DNA of 64,000 nucleotides, from positions 1-64,000 of the forward strand of contig CANQUG010000002.1 of NCBI GenBank assembly GCA_947626985.1, given 5' to 3'. The position numbers were made by a program, and so were the translations under genes. Of this stretch, positions 29,929 through 39,097 are shown piece after piece. Below the pieces are notes generated by a model. It saw nothing but the letters and a program-made list of their open reading frames with translations. It was not told where the DNA came from and did no database searches. Each line of letters opens with the position of its first letter. Position 1 is the first letter of the stretch. Source of the DNA: an uncultured Lachnospiraceae bacterium (lineage in GTDB: Bacteria > Bacillota > Clostridia > Lachnospirales > Lachnospiraceae).

Positions 29929-32568
29929 TTATTTCAGCTGGCTCTCCAGAATGCCTGCGGCAGCGGCAATGGCTTCCGCGGCCTTCTCCGGCTTTTTGCC
30001 TCCCGCCTGGGCAATGTTGGGACGGCCGCCTCCGCCGCCTCCGGCGATGGCCGCCACAGCCTTGATCAGCTTGTCCGCATTGGCTCCCGCCTTCTGGGCG
30101 CCCTCTGTCGCCATGACCAGAAGATTTACCTTGCCTCCGTTCACTGCAGCCAGAACCACCACGCCTTCGCCCAGCCGGTCCTTCAGCTGATCGCCCAGAT
30201 CCAGCAGGCCGTTCATGTCCACGCCCTCTACTTTGGCGGCAAGGAGCTTCACGCCCTTCACCTCCACGACCTGATTCATCATGTCTCCCAGAGCGCCCTG
30301 GGCCAGCTTGCTCTTCAGGGAATCTCTCTCGCTCTGCACCGCTTTCAGCTCCGCCTGAAGATGGGCGATCCTGCTCACCAGCTCTCCGGGAGTGGTCTTC
30401 AGCGCTCTGCTGGCCTCCTGAAGGATCTCCTCCTGCTTCTTATAATATTCCAGAACGCCGCTGCCCGTAAGGGCCTCAATACGGCGGACGCCTGCCGCTA
30501 TGCCGGATTCCGACAAAATCTTAAAGGGTCCGATCACATCCGTGCTGGATACGTGAGTACCGCCGCAGAGCTCTTTGGAATAGTCTCCCATGGAAACCAC
30601 GCGGACCTTCTGATCGTACTTTTCTCCGAAAAGAGCCATGGCTCCCGTCTTTTTCGCTTCCTCCAGATCCATCACATCCGTGCGGACCTGCAGGCCGGCC
30701 TCGATCTGCTCCGTCACCTGCTTCTCCACCTGAGCGATCTCCTCCGGGGTCATGGCCTGGAAATGGGCAAAGTCAAAACGCAGACGATCCGGCGTCACCA
30801 GAGAGCCTTTCTGCTCCACGTGGGAGCCCAGAACGTTTTTCAGCGCTTTCTGAAGAAGATGGGTCGCGCTGTGGTTTTTCGCAGTGTTTTTCCGTCCCTC
30901 ACTGTCCACCGTAAGAGTGACCGTATCTCCCTGAGAGATCAGGCCGGATTCCATAACGCCCACGTGGCCGAATTTTCCGCCCCGGAGCTTGATGGTATCC
31001 TCCACCAGGAACCTTCCGTTGGCCGTTTCAATAACGCCTTTGTCACCTTCCTGGCCGCCCATGGTGGCGTAGAAGGGAGTCTTTTCCACAAAGATGGTGC
31101 CTCTCTGTCCTTCCATAAGAGAAGGTACAAGCTCCGTCTCCGAGGCAAGAACCGTCACAGGGGACTCGAAGGTCAAATGATCATATCCCACGAACTCTGT
31201 AGTAACCGCGGCGTCGATCTGGTCGTAAACCGTAGCGTCGGCGCCCATGTAGTTGGTGACCTCACGGGCCTCGCGGGCCTTGGTCCTCTGCTCCTCCATA
31301 GCTGCGGCAAAGCCTTCCTCATCGATTCCGTAGCCCTTCTCCTGCAGGATCTCTCTGGTAAGATCCAGGGGGAATCCATAGGTATCGTAAAGCTTGAAGG
31401 CGCTGGCGCCGGAGAGAACCTTCTCCCCTGCCGCTTTCATATCCTCCTCCATATCGGAGAGGATGCGCAGGCCCTGATCGATGGTTTTATTAAACTGGTT
31501 CTCCTCGTTGGTGAGAACCTTGAAGATAAATTCCTTCTTTTCCTCCAGCTCGGGATAGCCGTCTCTGGAGCCCTGGATCACCATGGCGCTCAGCTTCGCC
31601 AGGAAGGTGCCCTGAATGCCCAGAAGTCTTCCGTGGCGGGCGGCCCGGCGGATGAGGCGGCGGAGCACATAGCCCCTGCCCTCGTTGGTGGGCATGATGC
31701 CGTCGGAAATCATAAATGTTGCGGAACGGATATGGTCGGTAATCAGGCGGATGGATACATCGTCCTGATAAACCTTTCCGTATTCCTTGCCGGCCACCTC
31801 GCAGACCAGATTCCGGAGGGAGCAGATGGTATCCACGTCGAAGATGGAATCCACCTCCTGCACCACCACGGCCAGACGCTCCAGGCCCATGCCGGTATCG
31901 ATGTTCTTCTGGCTCAGCTCGGTGTAGTTGCCGTTTCCGTCGTTTTCAAACTGGGTAAATACGTCGTTCCACACCTCGATGTAGCGGTCGCAGTCGCAGC
32001 CCACCGTACATCCCGGTTTGCCGCAGCCGTACTTCTCGCCCCGGTCATAGTACACCTCCGAGCAGGGGCCGCAGGGGCCTGCGCCGTGCTCCCAGAAGTT
32101 GTCCTCTTTTCCGAAACGGAAAATCCGCTCCGCGGGAATGCCGATCTCCTTGTTCCAGATGTCGAAGGCCTCGTCGTCGTCAAGATAAACGGAGGGATAC
32201 AGCCGCTGGGGATCCAGTCCCACCACCTCGGTGAGGAACTCCCAGGTCCAGGTCAGCGCTTCCCTTTTAAAGTAATCTCCGAAGGAGAAATTTCCCAGCA
32301 TCTCAAAGAAGGTGCCGTGACGGGCGGTTTTGCCCACGTTTTCAATATCGCCGGTACGGATGCATTTCTGACAGGTGGCCACCCGTTTTCTGGGCGGGAT
32401 CTCCGCGCCTGTAAAGTATGGCTTGAGGGGCGCCATTCCCGCATTGATCAGAAGAAGACTTTTATCTCCCTGAGGTACCAGGGAAAAGCTTTTCATGATG
32501 AGATGTCCCTTGCTCTCCATAAAGTCCAGGAACATCTGGCGAAGTTCATTCACTCCATATTTTTTCAT
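29929..32568 (-). CDS. alaS: Alanine--tRNA ligase
   Basis: 879 aa from MKKYGVNELRQMFLDFMESKGHLI; HSATHLLQKAL; CGGTHV. Confidence 0.98.
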   Translation of the reverse strand: MKKYGVNELRQMFLDFMESKGHLIMKSFSLVPQGDKSLLLINAGMAPLKPYFTGAEIPPRKRVATCQKCIRTGDIENVGKTARHGTFFEMLGNFSFGDYFKREALTWTWEFLTEVVGLDPQRLYPSVYLDDDEAFDIWNKEIGIPAERIFRFGKEDNFWEHGAGPCGPCSEVYYDRGEKYGCGKPGCTVGCDCDRYIEVWNDVFTQFENDGNGNYTELSQKNIDTGMGLERLAVVVQEVDSIFDVDTICSLRNLVCEVAGKEYGKVYQDDVSIRLITDHIRSATFMISDGIMPTNEGRGYVLRRLIRRAARHGRLLGIQGTFLAKLSAMVIQGSRDGYPELEEKKEFIFKVLTNEENQFNKTIDQGLRILSDMEEDMKAAGEKVLSGASAFKLYDTYGFPLDLTREILQEKGYGIDEEGFAAAMEEQRTKAREAREVTNYMGADATVYDQIDAAVTTEFVGYDHLTFESPVTVLASETELVPSLMEGQRGTIFVEKTPFYATMGGQEGDKGVIETANGRFLVEDTIKLRGGKFGHVGVMESGLISQGDTVTLTVDSEGRKNTAKNHSATHLLQKALKNVLGSHVEQKGSLVTPDRLRFDFAHFQAMTPEEIAQVEKQVTEQIEAGLQVRTDVMDLEEAKKTGAMALFGEKYDQKVRVVSMGDYSKELCGGTHVSSTDVIGPFKILSESGIAAGVRRIEALTGSGVLEYYKKQEEILQEASRALKTTPGELVSRIAHLQAELKAVQSERDSLKSKLAQGALGDMMNQVVEVKGVKLLAAKVEGVDMNGLLDLGDQLKDRLGEGVVVLAAVNGGKVNLLVMATEGAQKAGANADKLIKAVAAIAGGGGGGRPNIAQAGGKKPEKAAEAIAAAAGILESQLK

Positions 32569-32603
32569 TACCCTTTCCTCCAATGCTTGTGCTGTAGATG
32601 GAC

Positions 32604-32672
32604 TGCCGCCCGGTCCCTGCGGGGCGCAGCCTGAGGATCCGCCGCGCATATCATTCGTGACTGCGGGCGGCA
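32604..32672 (-). other. Structured tyrS-alaS intergenic leader
   Basis: Arms TGCCGCCCG (32604-32612) / CGGGCGGCA (32664-32672), plus nested CTGCG...CGCAG. Confidence 0.6.
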
Positions 32673-32699
32673 CTAATGATGATAATACCACGTTCCCGG

Positions 32700-33926
32700 T
32701 TATTTTGCACTGATTTTATGATATTTTTTCTTTCCGCGGCGAACCACCCGGCTGTTTGCCAGAAGATCCTCCCTGGAAAGGGTGTATGCGAAATCCGTAA
32801 TTTTCTCTCCGTCCAGAGTCACGCCGCCCTGGGTGATGGCCCTGCGGCCTTCGGAGCGGGTGGGTACCAGGCCCGTCTTCACCAGCACGGTGATGAGGTC
32901 GATGGCGCCATCCGTAAACTCGTCCTCGCCAAACTCTGTGGAGGGCATGTTTTCGGTGTCCGCGCCTCCCGCAAAAAGCGCCCGCGCTCCTTCCTGAGCC
33001 TTCTTCGCCTCTTCCTCGCCGTGCACCAGCTTCGTCAGTTCATAAGCCAGGATTTCCTTGGCCTTATTCAGATCGCTGCCTTCCCATTTCGCCATCTCCT
33101 CAATCTCCTCCAGGGGAAGGAAAGTGAGAAGACGCATGCACTTGATCACGTCGGCGTCGTCCACGTTTCTCCAGTACTGGTAGAAATCGAAGGGGGAAGT
33201 CTTATCGGGATCCAGCCATACGGCTCCGGCCTGGGTCTTGCCCATCTTCTTTCCCTCGGAATTCAGAAGAAGGGTAATGGTCATGGCGTATGCGTCCTTG
33301 CCCAGCTTGCGGCGGATGAGCTCCGTTCCGCCCAGCATGTTGCTCCACTGGTCGTCGCCGCCGAACTGCATGTTGCAGCCGTATTTCTGGAACAGCATGT
33401 AGAAGTCGTAGCTCTGCATGATCATGTAGTTAAACTCCAGGAAGCTCAAGCCACGCTCCATCCTCTGCTTGTAGCACTCTGCCGTAAGCATACGGTTTAC
33501 GGAGAAATGGGGGCCGACCTCCCGAAGAAGCTCCACGTAGTTCAGGTTCATAAGCCAGTCCGCGTTGTTCACCATAAGGGCCTTTCCGTCGGAAAAATCG
33601 ATAAAACGCTCCATCTGCTTCTTGAAGCACTCGATATTGTGCTGGATTGTCTCCACGGTCATCATCTGACGCATATCCGTTCTGCCGGAGGGATCGCCGA
33701 TCATGCCGGTACCGCCGCCCAGCAGGGCGATAGGCCGGTTGCCCGCCATCTGGAGACGCTTCATCAGGCACAGGGCCATGAAATGTCCCACATGAAGGCT
33801 GTCCGCCGTGGGGTCAAAGCCGATATAGAAGGTGGCTTTTCCCTGATTGACAATCTCGCTGATCTCCTTCTCGTCTGTTACCTGGGCAATCAGACCTCTT
33901 GCCTTCAGTTCTTCCCAAAGTGTCAT
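32700..33926 (-). CDS. tyrS: Tyrosine--tRNA ligase
   Basis: 408 aa from [49 protein letters not shown]. Confidence 0.98.
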   Translation of the reverse strand: MTLWEELKARGLIAQVTDEKEISEIVNQGKATFYIGFDPTADSLHVGHFMALCLMKRLQMAGNRPIALLGGGTGMIGDPSGRTDMRQMMTVETIQHNIECFKKQMERFIDFSDGKALMVNNADWLMNLNYVELLREVGPHFSVNRMLTAECYKQRMERGLSFLEFNYMIMQSYDFYMLFQKYGCNMQFGGDDQWSNMLGGTELIRRKLGKDAYAMTITLLLNSEGKKMGKTQAGAVWLDPDKTSPFDFYQYWRNVDDADVIKCMRLLTFLPLEEIEEMAKWEGSDLNKAKEILAYELTKLVHGEEEAKKAQEGARALFAGGADTENMPSTEFGEDEFTDGAIDLITVLVKTGLVPTRSEGRRAITQGGVTLDGEKITDFAYTLSREDLLANSRVVRRGKKKYHKISAK

Positions 33927-34049
33927 GTTTTTTTCCTCCATCCATATAATATACTTCCGGCTGCGCTTTTCCATAACCCTGTCGTTCACCCCCTGCCGCC
34001 AGACTTCAGATATCCCCGGCAGGTATGCTTCTTTACAGACGCTCAGCCT

Positions 34050-34440
34050 AAAAAAATGCCCGGTTCCTGTCCTTTTAGGACGAGAACCGGGTCCCGTGAT
34101 ACCACCTAAATTCACAGAAGACTCGCGCCTTCTGTCTCAGCAAGTGACGATATTCTCCCCAATCTTCCTTATGAAATATCGGACAGCACAGCATCACTCC
34201 GGCAGGATAACGGTCGCCGTTCCGTCGCAGCCTACTGTTCTTTCGGTGCGCAGCTCCGGGATGTATTCACTCAGGTTCCACAGGCGCCTCTCACCGGCCG
34301 GCAGCTCTCTGTCCGCTTTCCCTGAACTACTTCTTCCCTTCCAGGCCTTTTTCTTATAGATGATCCAGTGGCCGGAAGCCGCCTCTCCTCCCCGTGTCCG
34401 GACAGAAACGGCAGACTTCTCCATGAAGATCATAAAACAT
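34050..34440 (-). ncRNA. Tyrosyl T-box riboswitch leader of tyrS
   Basis: Minus strand T-box AGGTGGTATCACGGG (34093-34107) followed by terminator CCCGGTTCTCGTCCTAAAAGGACAGGAACCGGG-T7 (34050-34092); UAC in GUGAAUACAU at 34263-34265. Confidence 0.95.
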
Positions 34441-34446
34441 ATCGAC

Positions 34447-34475
34447 AGTATACAAATCGATTTTTTATTTGTCAA
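34447..34475 (-). promoter_or_regulatory. Sigma-A promoter of T-box-tyrS
   Basis: Minus strand TTGACA - 17 bp - TATACT. Confidence 0.85.
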
Positions 34476-34552
34476 GGAATTTTCATGTTATTTTAACAAC
34501 TCACCGCGACAAAGCGCCGGTTTTCCTTCAAACTCAGTTATAATTTTCTCTC

Positions 34553-35206
34553 TTAAATGATTGTATTTCTTACTTTCTGCTTTACTTCACTGATTAATCC
34601 ATGCAATGTAGTGCAGGGACACATATCAGACGGCCTCACCCTGCCATCTTTCAAATACATTTGGAGCCGATTCTCGGCGAGCTGAACAGCCTTTGATTCA
34701 TTTCCAAAGCGATTAAGCACAGCATAAATCTGCGGATGATCCTTATGATATTCCTGACCGGTTCGCTGTTCAAAAGTCTCTGCAAATTTCCTGCAGCATA
34801 CCACTGAGTCACTATAAGAATGCATTTTGCCAAAGTACGCGTCAAACCATATTTCGATACAAGGATTGGACCAACCGACGCTGACGCCCTCTTTCTGTGC
34901 CTTTGCAATGATTTCATCAAAGTTCGTAACTCTGTCCCGGTCAAATACAATCCAGGGCTGACCATATTGCGGTTCAAGAGACGCCTGTTCTTTGCAGGCC
35001 TTAACCAGTTCCTGCGTTTTCGCCCTGGAAACTCTGATGACAATACGTCCCTGCAGCTCTTCAGGAAGGGAATCCCGGAGACCGTACAGATAGTTTTCTT
35101 CGGTTTCCCTGGCGTCGGTCACGATAAAGTAACAGCCGAGATCCGGGACTCTCGTTCTAAAGACTTCTCTGGATTTTCGTTTTCCGGTTCTGTCTGATCT
35201 TGCCAT
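34553..35206 (-). CDS. rloB: RloB-like protein (putative Toprim-type nuclease partner)
   Basis: 217 aa; IVTDARETEENYLYGL and WIVFDRD acidic motifs; directly follows an AAA ATPase. Confidence 0.8.
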   Translation of the reverse strand: MARSDRTGKRKSREVFRTRVPDLGCYFIVTDARETEENYLYGLRDSLPEELQGRIVIRVSRAKTQELVKACKEQASLEPQYGQPWIVFDRDRVTNFDEIIAKAQKEGVSVGWSNPCIEIWFDAYFGKMHSYSDSVVCCRKFAETFEQRTGQEYHKDHPQIYAVLNRFGNESKAVQLAENRLQMYLKDGRVRPSDMCPCTTLHGLISEVKQKVRNTII

Positions 35207-35208
35207 AT

Positions 35209-36474
35209 TTACTCCTCCTTAAACATATCGAAATATTTAAGAGTAGGAATTGCCCCATATTTCCCCAGAAGATAGTTTTTCTCGTAACTTTCGTCCTTTC
35301 GTATTTTAGCGCCGTCGTCGTCAATAAAGTCCGCAAGGGAATAAAGTGCTGACACTCCGGATGAATCTTTCTCCGTGAACCATATCTCATCTCTGCGCAG
35401 AAGATTGTTGGATAACTGCCAGGAATCGTGCGTTGTAAAGACTAACTGCGCATGATTCGGGTTGGTCTCCGGATTCAGAAACATAATCAAAAATCCCCGA
35501 ACAAGCAGTGGATGCAGCCGTGCGCTTAACTCATCAACAAAGAGAACACTTCCCGTATTTAACGTATCCTGCAAAACCGGATAAAGCGCAAACATTTTCA
35601 ATGTACCGTCAGACTCATCCTGCAGAGGAATAGATACTGTTTCATCTGAACCTGCCACATGATGGACTGCATCTATTCTTACGCGCTCCGCATCTTCATC
35701 ATCACCTTTAATGACTTCAACATTAAAACCGATAATGGATGGATCAAAAGCGGCAAAATACTCTATCACTTTCTTTTGAACAGCTTTGTCGTCTGCAAAT
35801 CCTTCCGGAATCAATGATGAAAGGAATGCATTTTCAAATGGATTTCCGAAATTGGCAAAGTTAACATTATAAAACCAGTCTCTAATCATTTTGAGTCTGG
35901 AAATCCGCTGTTTGGCGCCGAGTGAAACAATGAGTGTCTCATCATAAAGAGATACTTTTATAATGTCCTGCATCTTTCCCGGCAAACCGGATAAATCAAG
36001 TTCATTTCCATTTCGGTAAAATATGGATTTGTATTCTCTTGCCGTTTTCGCTTTGGAATTAAGCCATTCTTCTGCCACTCCGTTTTGATTCAGCGTAAAG
36101 CCATAATTATATGACTTATAATTATTTTCCTCAGAAATTATAAAATAGACTTCAAAAGAAGACTCAGCATCTTTGCCTGCGGTATCAAATAGAAACGGAG
36201 TAAGTCTGGGTTTTCTCGTTTTTGATTTTTTATCGTCGATTTCTCCGCCATAGGCAAAAGACTCTATTACATAAGTGGTCATATAGCGAAACGCTTCGAT
36301 TACATTGGACTTCCCGCTTGCATTTGCGCCAAATATGGCAGCTGTTGGCAAAATCTTTTCTGCGCCTGCCTGAATGACCCGGCTGGAGTATTCCGTAATT
36401 TTGGTCGCAGAGAGATCAAGAATCGTATCATCCTTAAATGATTTGAAATTTTTAAATCTGAATTGAATGAGCAT
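35209..36474 (-). CDS. rloA: RloA-like AAA ATPase (AAA_15/21, SMC-like ABC fold)
   Basis: 421 aa; FRFKNFKSFKDDTILDLSA; Walker A GANASGKSN; Walker B GSVLFVDEL; H-loop VFTTHDSW. Confidence 0.85.
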   Translation of the reverse strand: MLIQFRFKNFKSFKDDTILDLSATKITEYSSRVIQAGAEKILPTAAIFGANASGKSNVIEAFRYMTTYVIESFAYGGEIDDKKSKTRKPRLTPFLFDTAGKDAESSFEVYFIISEENNYKSYNYGFTLNQNGVAEEWLNSKAKTAREYKSIFYRNGNELDLSGLPGKMQDIIKVSLYDETLIVSLGAKQRISRLKMIRDWFYNVNFANFGNPFENAFLSSLIPEGFADDKAVQKKVIEYFAAFDPSIIGFNVEVIKGDDEDAERVRIDAVHHVAGSDETVSIPLQDESDGTLKMFALYPVLQDTLNTGSVLFVDELSARLHPLLVRGFLIMFLNPETNPNHAQLVFTTHDSWQLSNNLLRRDEIWFTEKDSSGVSALYSLADFIDDDGAKIRKDESYEKNYLLGKYGAIPTLKYFDMFKEE

Positions 36475-36494
36475 AGTCTATCCCTCCTGCTCTT

Positions 36495-36522
36495 ATTATA
36501 TGCATTTTTTTCAAAAAATCAA
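36495..36522 (-). promoter_or_regulatory. Putative promoter of the rloAB-like operon
   Basis: Minus strand TTGATT - 16 bp - TATAAT. Confidence 0.6.
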
Positions 36523-36556
36523 CATCTATTTGAGAGAAAGTCTCAAATAGATGTTG
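36511..36556 (-). terminator. Intrinsic terminator of rnhA
   Basis: Perfect 16-bp arms CAACATCTATTTGAGA/TCTCAAATAGATGTTG, then ATTTTTT on the minus strand. Confidence 0.9.
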
Positions 36557-36569
36557 TTCACATATATAT

Positions 36570-37043
36570 TCAGATTCCCGGATCCTCTATCAGATCCTCC
36601 CCGTCCGCCGCGGAGGTCGCCAGATGATCGCATCTCTCATTCTCCTCATGCCCGTCGTGGCCCTTCACCCAGTGAAAGGTCACGCGATGGGGCTGCTTCG
36701 CCTTCAGGAGCCGTTTCCAGAGATCCACATTTTTCACGGGCTTATCCTTCCCTCGCATCCAGTTCTTTTTCAGCCAGGAATCGATCCAGTGGCTGTTAAA
36801 GGCATCCACCAGGTATTTGGAATCTGAATAGAGCTCCACCTCGCAGGGCCGGATCAGCGCTTCCAGTCCCACGATGGCCGCCATCAGCTCCATGCGGTTA
36901 TTGGTGGTTTTCACATACCCCTGGCTGTATTCCCGCACATGAAGCTTTCCCCGGCTGTCCGTGTAGTGAAGCACGGTCCCGTAACCGCCCGGACCGTTGG
37001 GATTCCCTCTGGCGGAACCGTCCGTATAAATCTTTACCAGCAT
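36570..37043 (-). CDS. rnhA: Ribonuclease HI
   Basis: 157 aa; KIYTDGSARGNPNGPGGYG, NNRMELMAAI, YSDSKYLVDAFN, HWVKGHDGHEENERCD. Confidence 0.97.
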   Translation of the reverse strand: MLVKIYTDGSARGNPNGPGGYGTVLHYTDSRGKLHVREYSQGYVKTTNNRMELMAAIVGLEALIRPCEVELYSDSKYLVDAFNSHWIDSWLKKNWMRGKDKPVKNVDLWKRLLKAKQPHRVTFHWVKGHDGHEENERCDHLATSAADGEDLIEDPGI

Positions 37044-38788
37044 CCTTCTTTTCCTTCCTGCGCAGTATCGCGCTCATTACCAAAACTGCTTTGCAGCTTC
37101 TCCCACACTCCCGTACTTTCAAACTCCGCCGCCGCCCGGGACGCTTCCTTCACCAGCTCCGGATCATACCCCAGAATACCCAGAAGCCGGATAGCGTTTC
37201 TGGAGGATGCCCTCCCCTTCTTCAGCAGGTAGGGAAACACCACCGTGTCATCCGTCACTTCCTCCTGAAAATGATAATTTTCATAAATATCCTCCAGAAT
37301 ATAGGACAATTCAATATCATGAGTAGCCGCCAGAGGCAGCACCCAGCTTCTGGAAAGCTCCTTCAGAATCCTGGAGGAGGCAGCGATCCGCTCGATGGTA
37401 TTGGTGCCCCTGAGCACTTCGTCGATCACGCACAGCAGGGGCTCCTCCTTCTCACATTCCTTCAGGATCCGTTTCAGAGAATTAATCTCCACGATAAAAT
37501 AACTCTCTCCCGACGCCAGATCGTCCCGGAGAGCCATGGAAGTCATCACCTTCAAAAAAGGCGCCCGGTACCGGGAACAGGTGCAGATTCCCAGCGTCTG
37601 GGCCAGAATACTGTTCAGCGCCATGTTTTTCAGAAAGGTGGATTTTCCCGAAGCATTGGATCCGGTAATCAGGATCCCTCCCGACGCCTCCACGGAATTG
37701 GCCACCGGCTCTCTGATCAGAGGATGATAAAGATCCTCCGCCAGCACGGCCGCCCGTCCCCCGTACCAGGGCAGAAATTCCGGCCTGCATTTCAGAGGAA
37801 GAAGTTCCCGGAAAGAGGCGATGGAAATAGCCGCGTCCAGCTCTCCCATATTATCCAGAAGGAGCATCATCTGCTCCGTCCTTTCCTTCACCGCCCGCAG
37901 ACTGGAGTTATAGGCGAGAATATCCACATGGAACAGCATCCTCACGTAATCCAGCAGCGCCTGGGCGGGATCTCCCATCCCGTCGTTTTTGCTGGTCAGG
38001 AGGAACATCCTCCTCCGGACTCCGGCAAAGGCCGCCTTGCCCTCCCGGATTCCCTCCATCTGCCTGCGCACCTGGGGCCAGTCCACCGTTTCCATCCGAT
38101 CCGCCGCTGAGAGAATCCGCATCAGGCTGGAAAAACAGCTCAGATACATCTCGATCGTCGTCCGCTCTTTCCCGTTCATATACTGAACACAGCTCACAAC
38201 GCAGCAGACCATGAAAAGCAGGCCTCCCTGAAGGGGATAAAACAGCATGGACACCAGTGCCAGGAGCAGTGCGCCGTCCATCACCAGATGTGGAACAACG
38301 GATACCGCCGGCGCATCCTCCAGGGCAAAGAGAACATCCGACAGAGAGCCGAATCTGTTCTTGCCCACCTGAGCCAGATACCACTGCATCTTCTCCCGCT
38401 CCTCCTCATGGGAGGCGAAAAAATCCACCAGTTCCTCCCGCTCCCGGAACTCCTCCCCGGAAAACACAGGAATGCGCATCATGGCGTACAGCACATCCTC
38501 CCCAGGAGAGGAAAGAGTCTGATTCACCATCATATATACCCTGTCCATGTCCAGATCGTTCCAGGTGATATCGTCTATGACGAAACGCCCTCCCTGCTTT
38601 CTCCGGAAATAATGGGAAATTTTTTCCATCTCCCCCGTCTCGTATTCCTTCTCCGGGACATTTCCGTAGGCCCGCCGGACCCTGCGCAGAAACATTTTTT
38701 TATTTTTACTCCGTTCCCGCAGAATTCCCAGGGCAAAACATCCCGCCACAAAAACTGCAGTCAGTACCACTGCAAGATAAGGATCCAT
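37034..38788 (-). CDS. MutS-family ATPase with N-terminal TM region
   Basis: Start MDPYLAVVLTAVFVAGCFALGIL; ILITGSNASGKSTFLKN, LCVIDEVLRGTNTIERI, ATHDIELSY. Confidence 0.88.
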   Translation of the reverse strand: MDPYLAVVLTAVFVAGCFALGILRERSKNKKMFLRRVRRAYGNVPEKEYETGEMEKISHYFRRKQGGRFVIDDITWNDLDMDRVYMMVNQTLSSPGEDVLYAMMRIPVFSGEEFREREELVDFFASHEEEREKMQWYLAQVGKNRFGSLSDVLFALEDAPAVSVVPHLVMDGALLLALVSMLFYPLQGGLLFMVCCVVSCVQYMNGKERTTIEMYLSCFSSLMRILSAADRMETVDWPQVRRQMEGIREGKAAFAGVRRRMFLLTSKNDGMGDPAQALLDYVRMLFHVDILAYNSSLRAVKERTEQMMLLLDNMGELDAAISIASFRELLPLKCRPEFLPWYGGRAAVLAEDLYHPLIREPVANSVEASGGILITGSNASGKSTFLKNMALNSILAQTLGICTCSRYRAPFLKVMTSMALRDDLASGESYFIVEINSLKRILKECEKEEPLLCVIDEVLRGTNTIERIAASSRILKELSRSWVLPLAATHDIELSYILEDIYENYHFQEEVTDDTVVFPYLLKKGRASSRNAIRLLGILGYDPELVKEASRAAAEFESTGVWEKLQSSFGNERDTAQEGKEGCW

Positions 38789-38934
38789 CCGATCTTCTCC
38801 TCCTTCAGATATTCTCCGCTGATCCCGTCCGGGAAACATCCCTGTTTCTCGCCGGCGCGCCCTCCGGGATTTCCTGTCTGCCACCCTGTCCGTTGTTTTC
38901 CACCATCATACTGCCTGCGCTCTTTCTTTACAAT

Positions 38935-39032
38935 AGTTTTTCTTTCCATGCTGCGAAAAAAGATGGTCCGGAAAGCGGAGCTGGCCAGACCAACGATGAC
39001 AGGTTTTTCTTTCCATTCGCGAAAAAAGAGGA
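38935..39032. repeat. Two direct repeats TTTTTCTTTCCAT(G)YKCGAAAAAAGA
   Basis: Copies near 38935-38965 and 39002-39032. Confidence 0.7.
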
Positions 39033-39097
39033 CCCCCTTCCGGAAGTCCTCCGATTTTCTTCAGTACACCAACGCAGCCAGACAGTACAGACAGTGC

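Noticed and set aside
29815-32634. 939-aa plus-strand ORF
   Set aside because: Antisense to alaS
32604-32700. T-box upstream of alaS
   Set aside because: No GGTGGNACCGCG-type T-box sequence or terminator/antiterminator pair
34194-34475. 93-aa ORF upstream of tyrS
   Set aside because: Lies within the T-box leader and across its promoter
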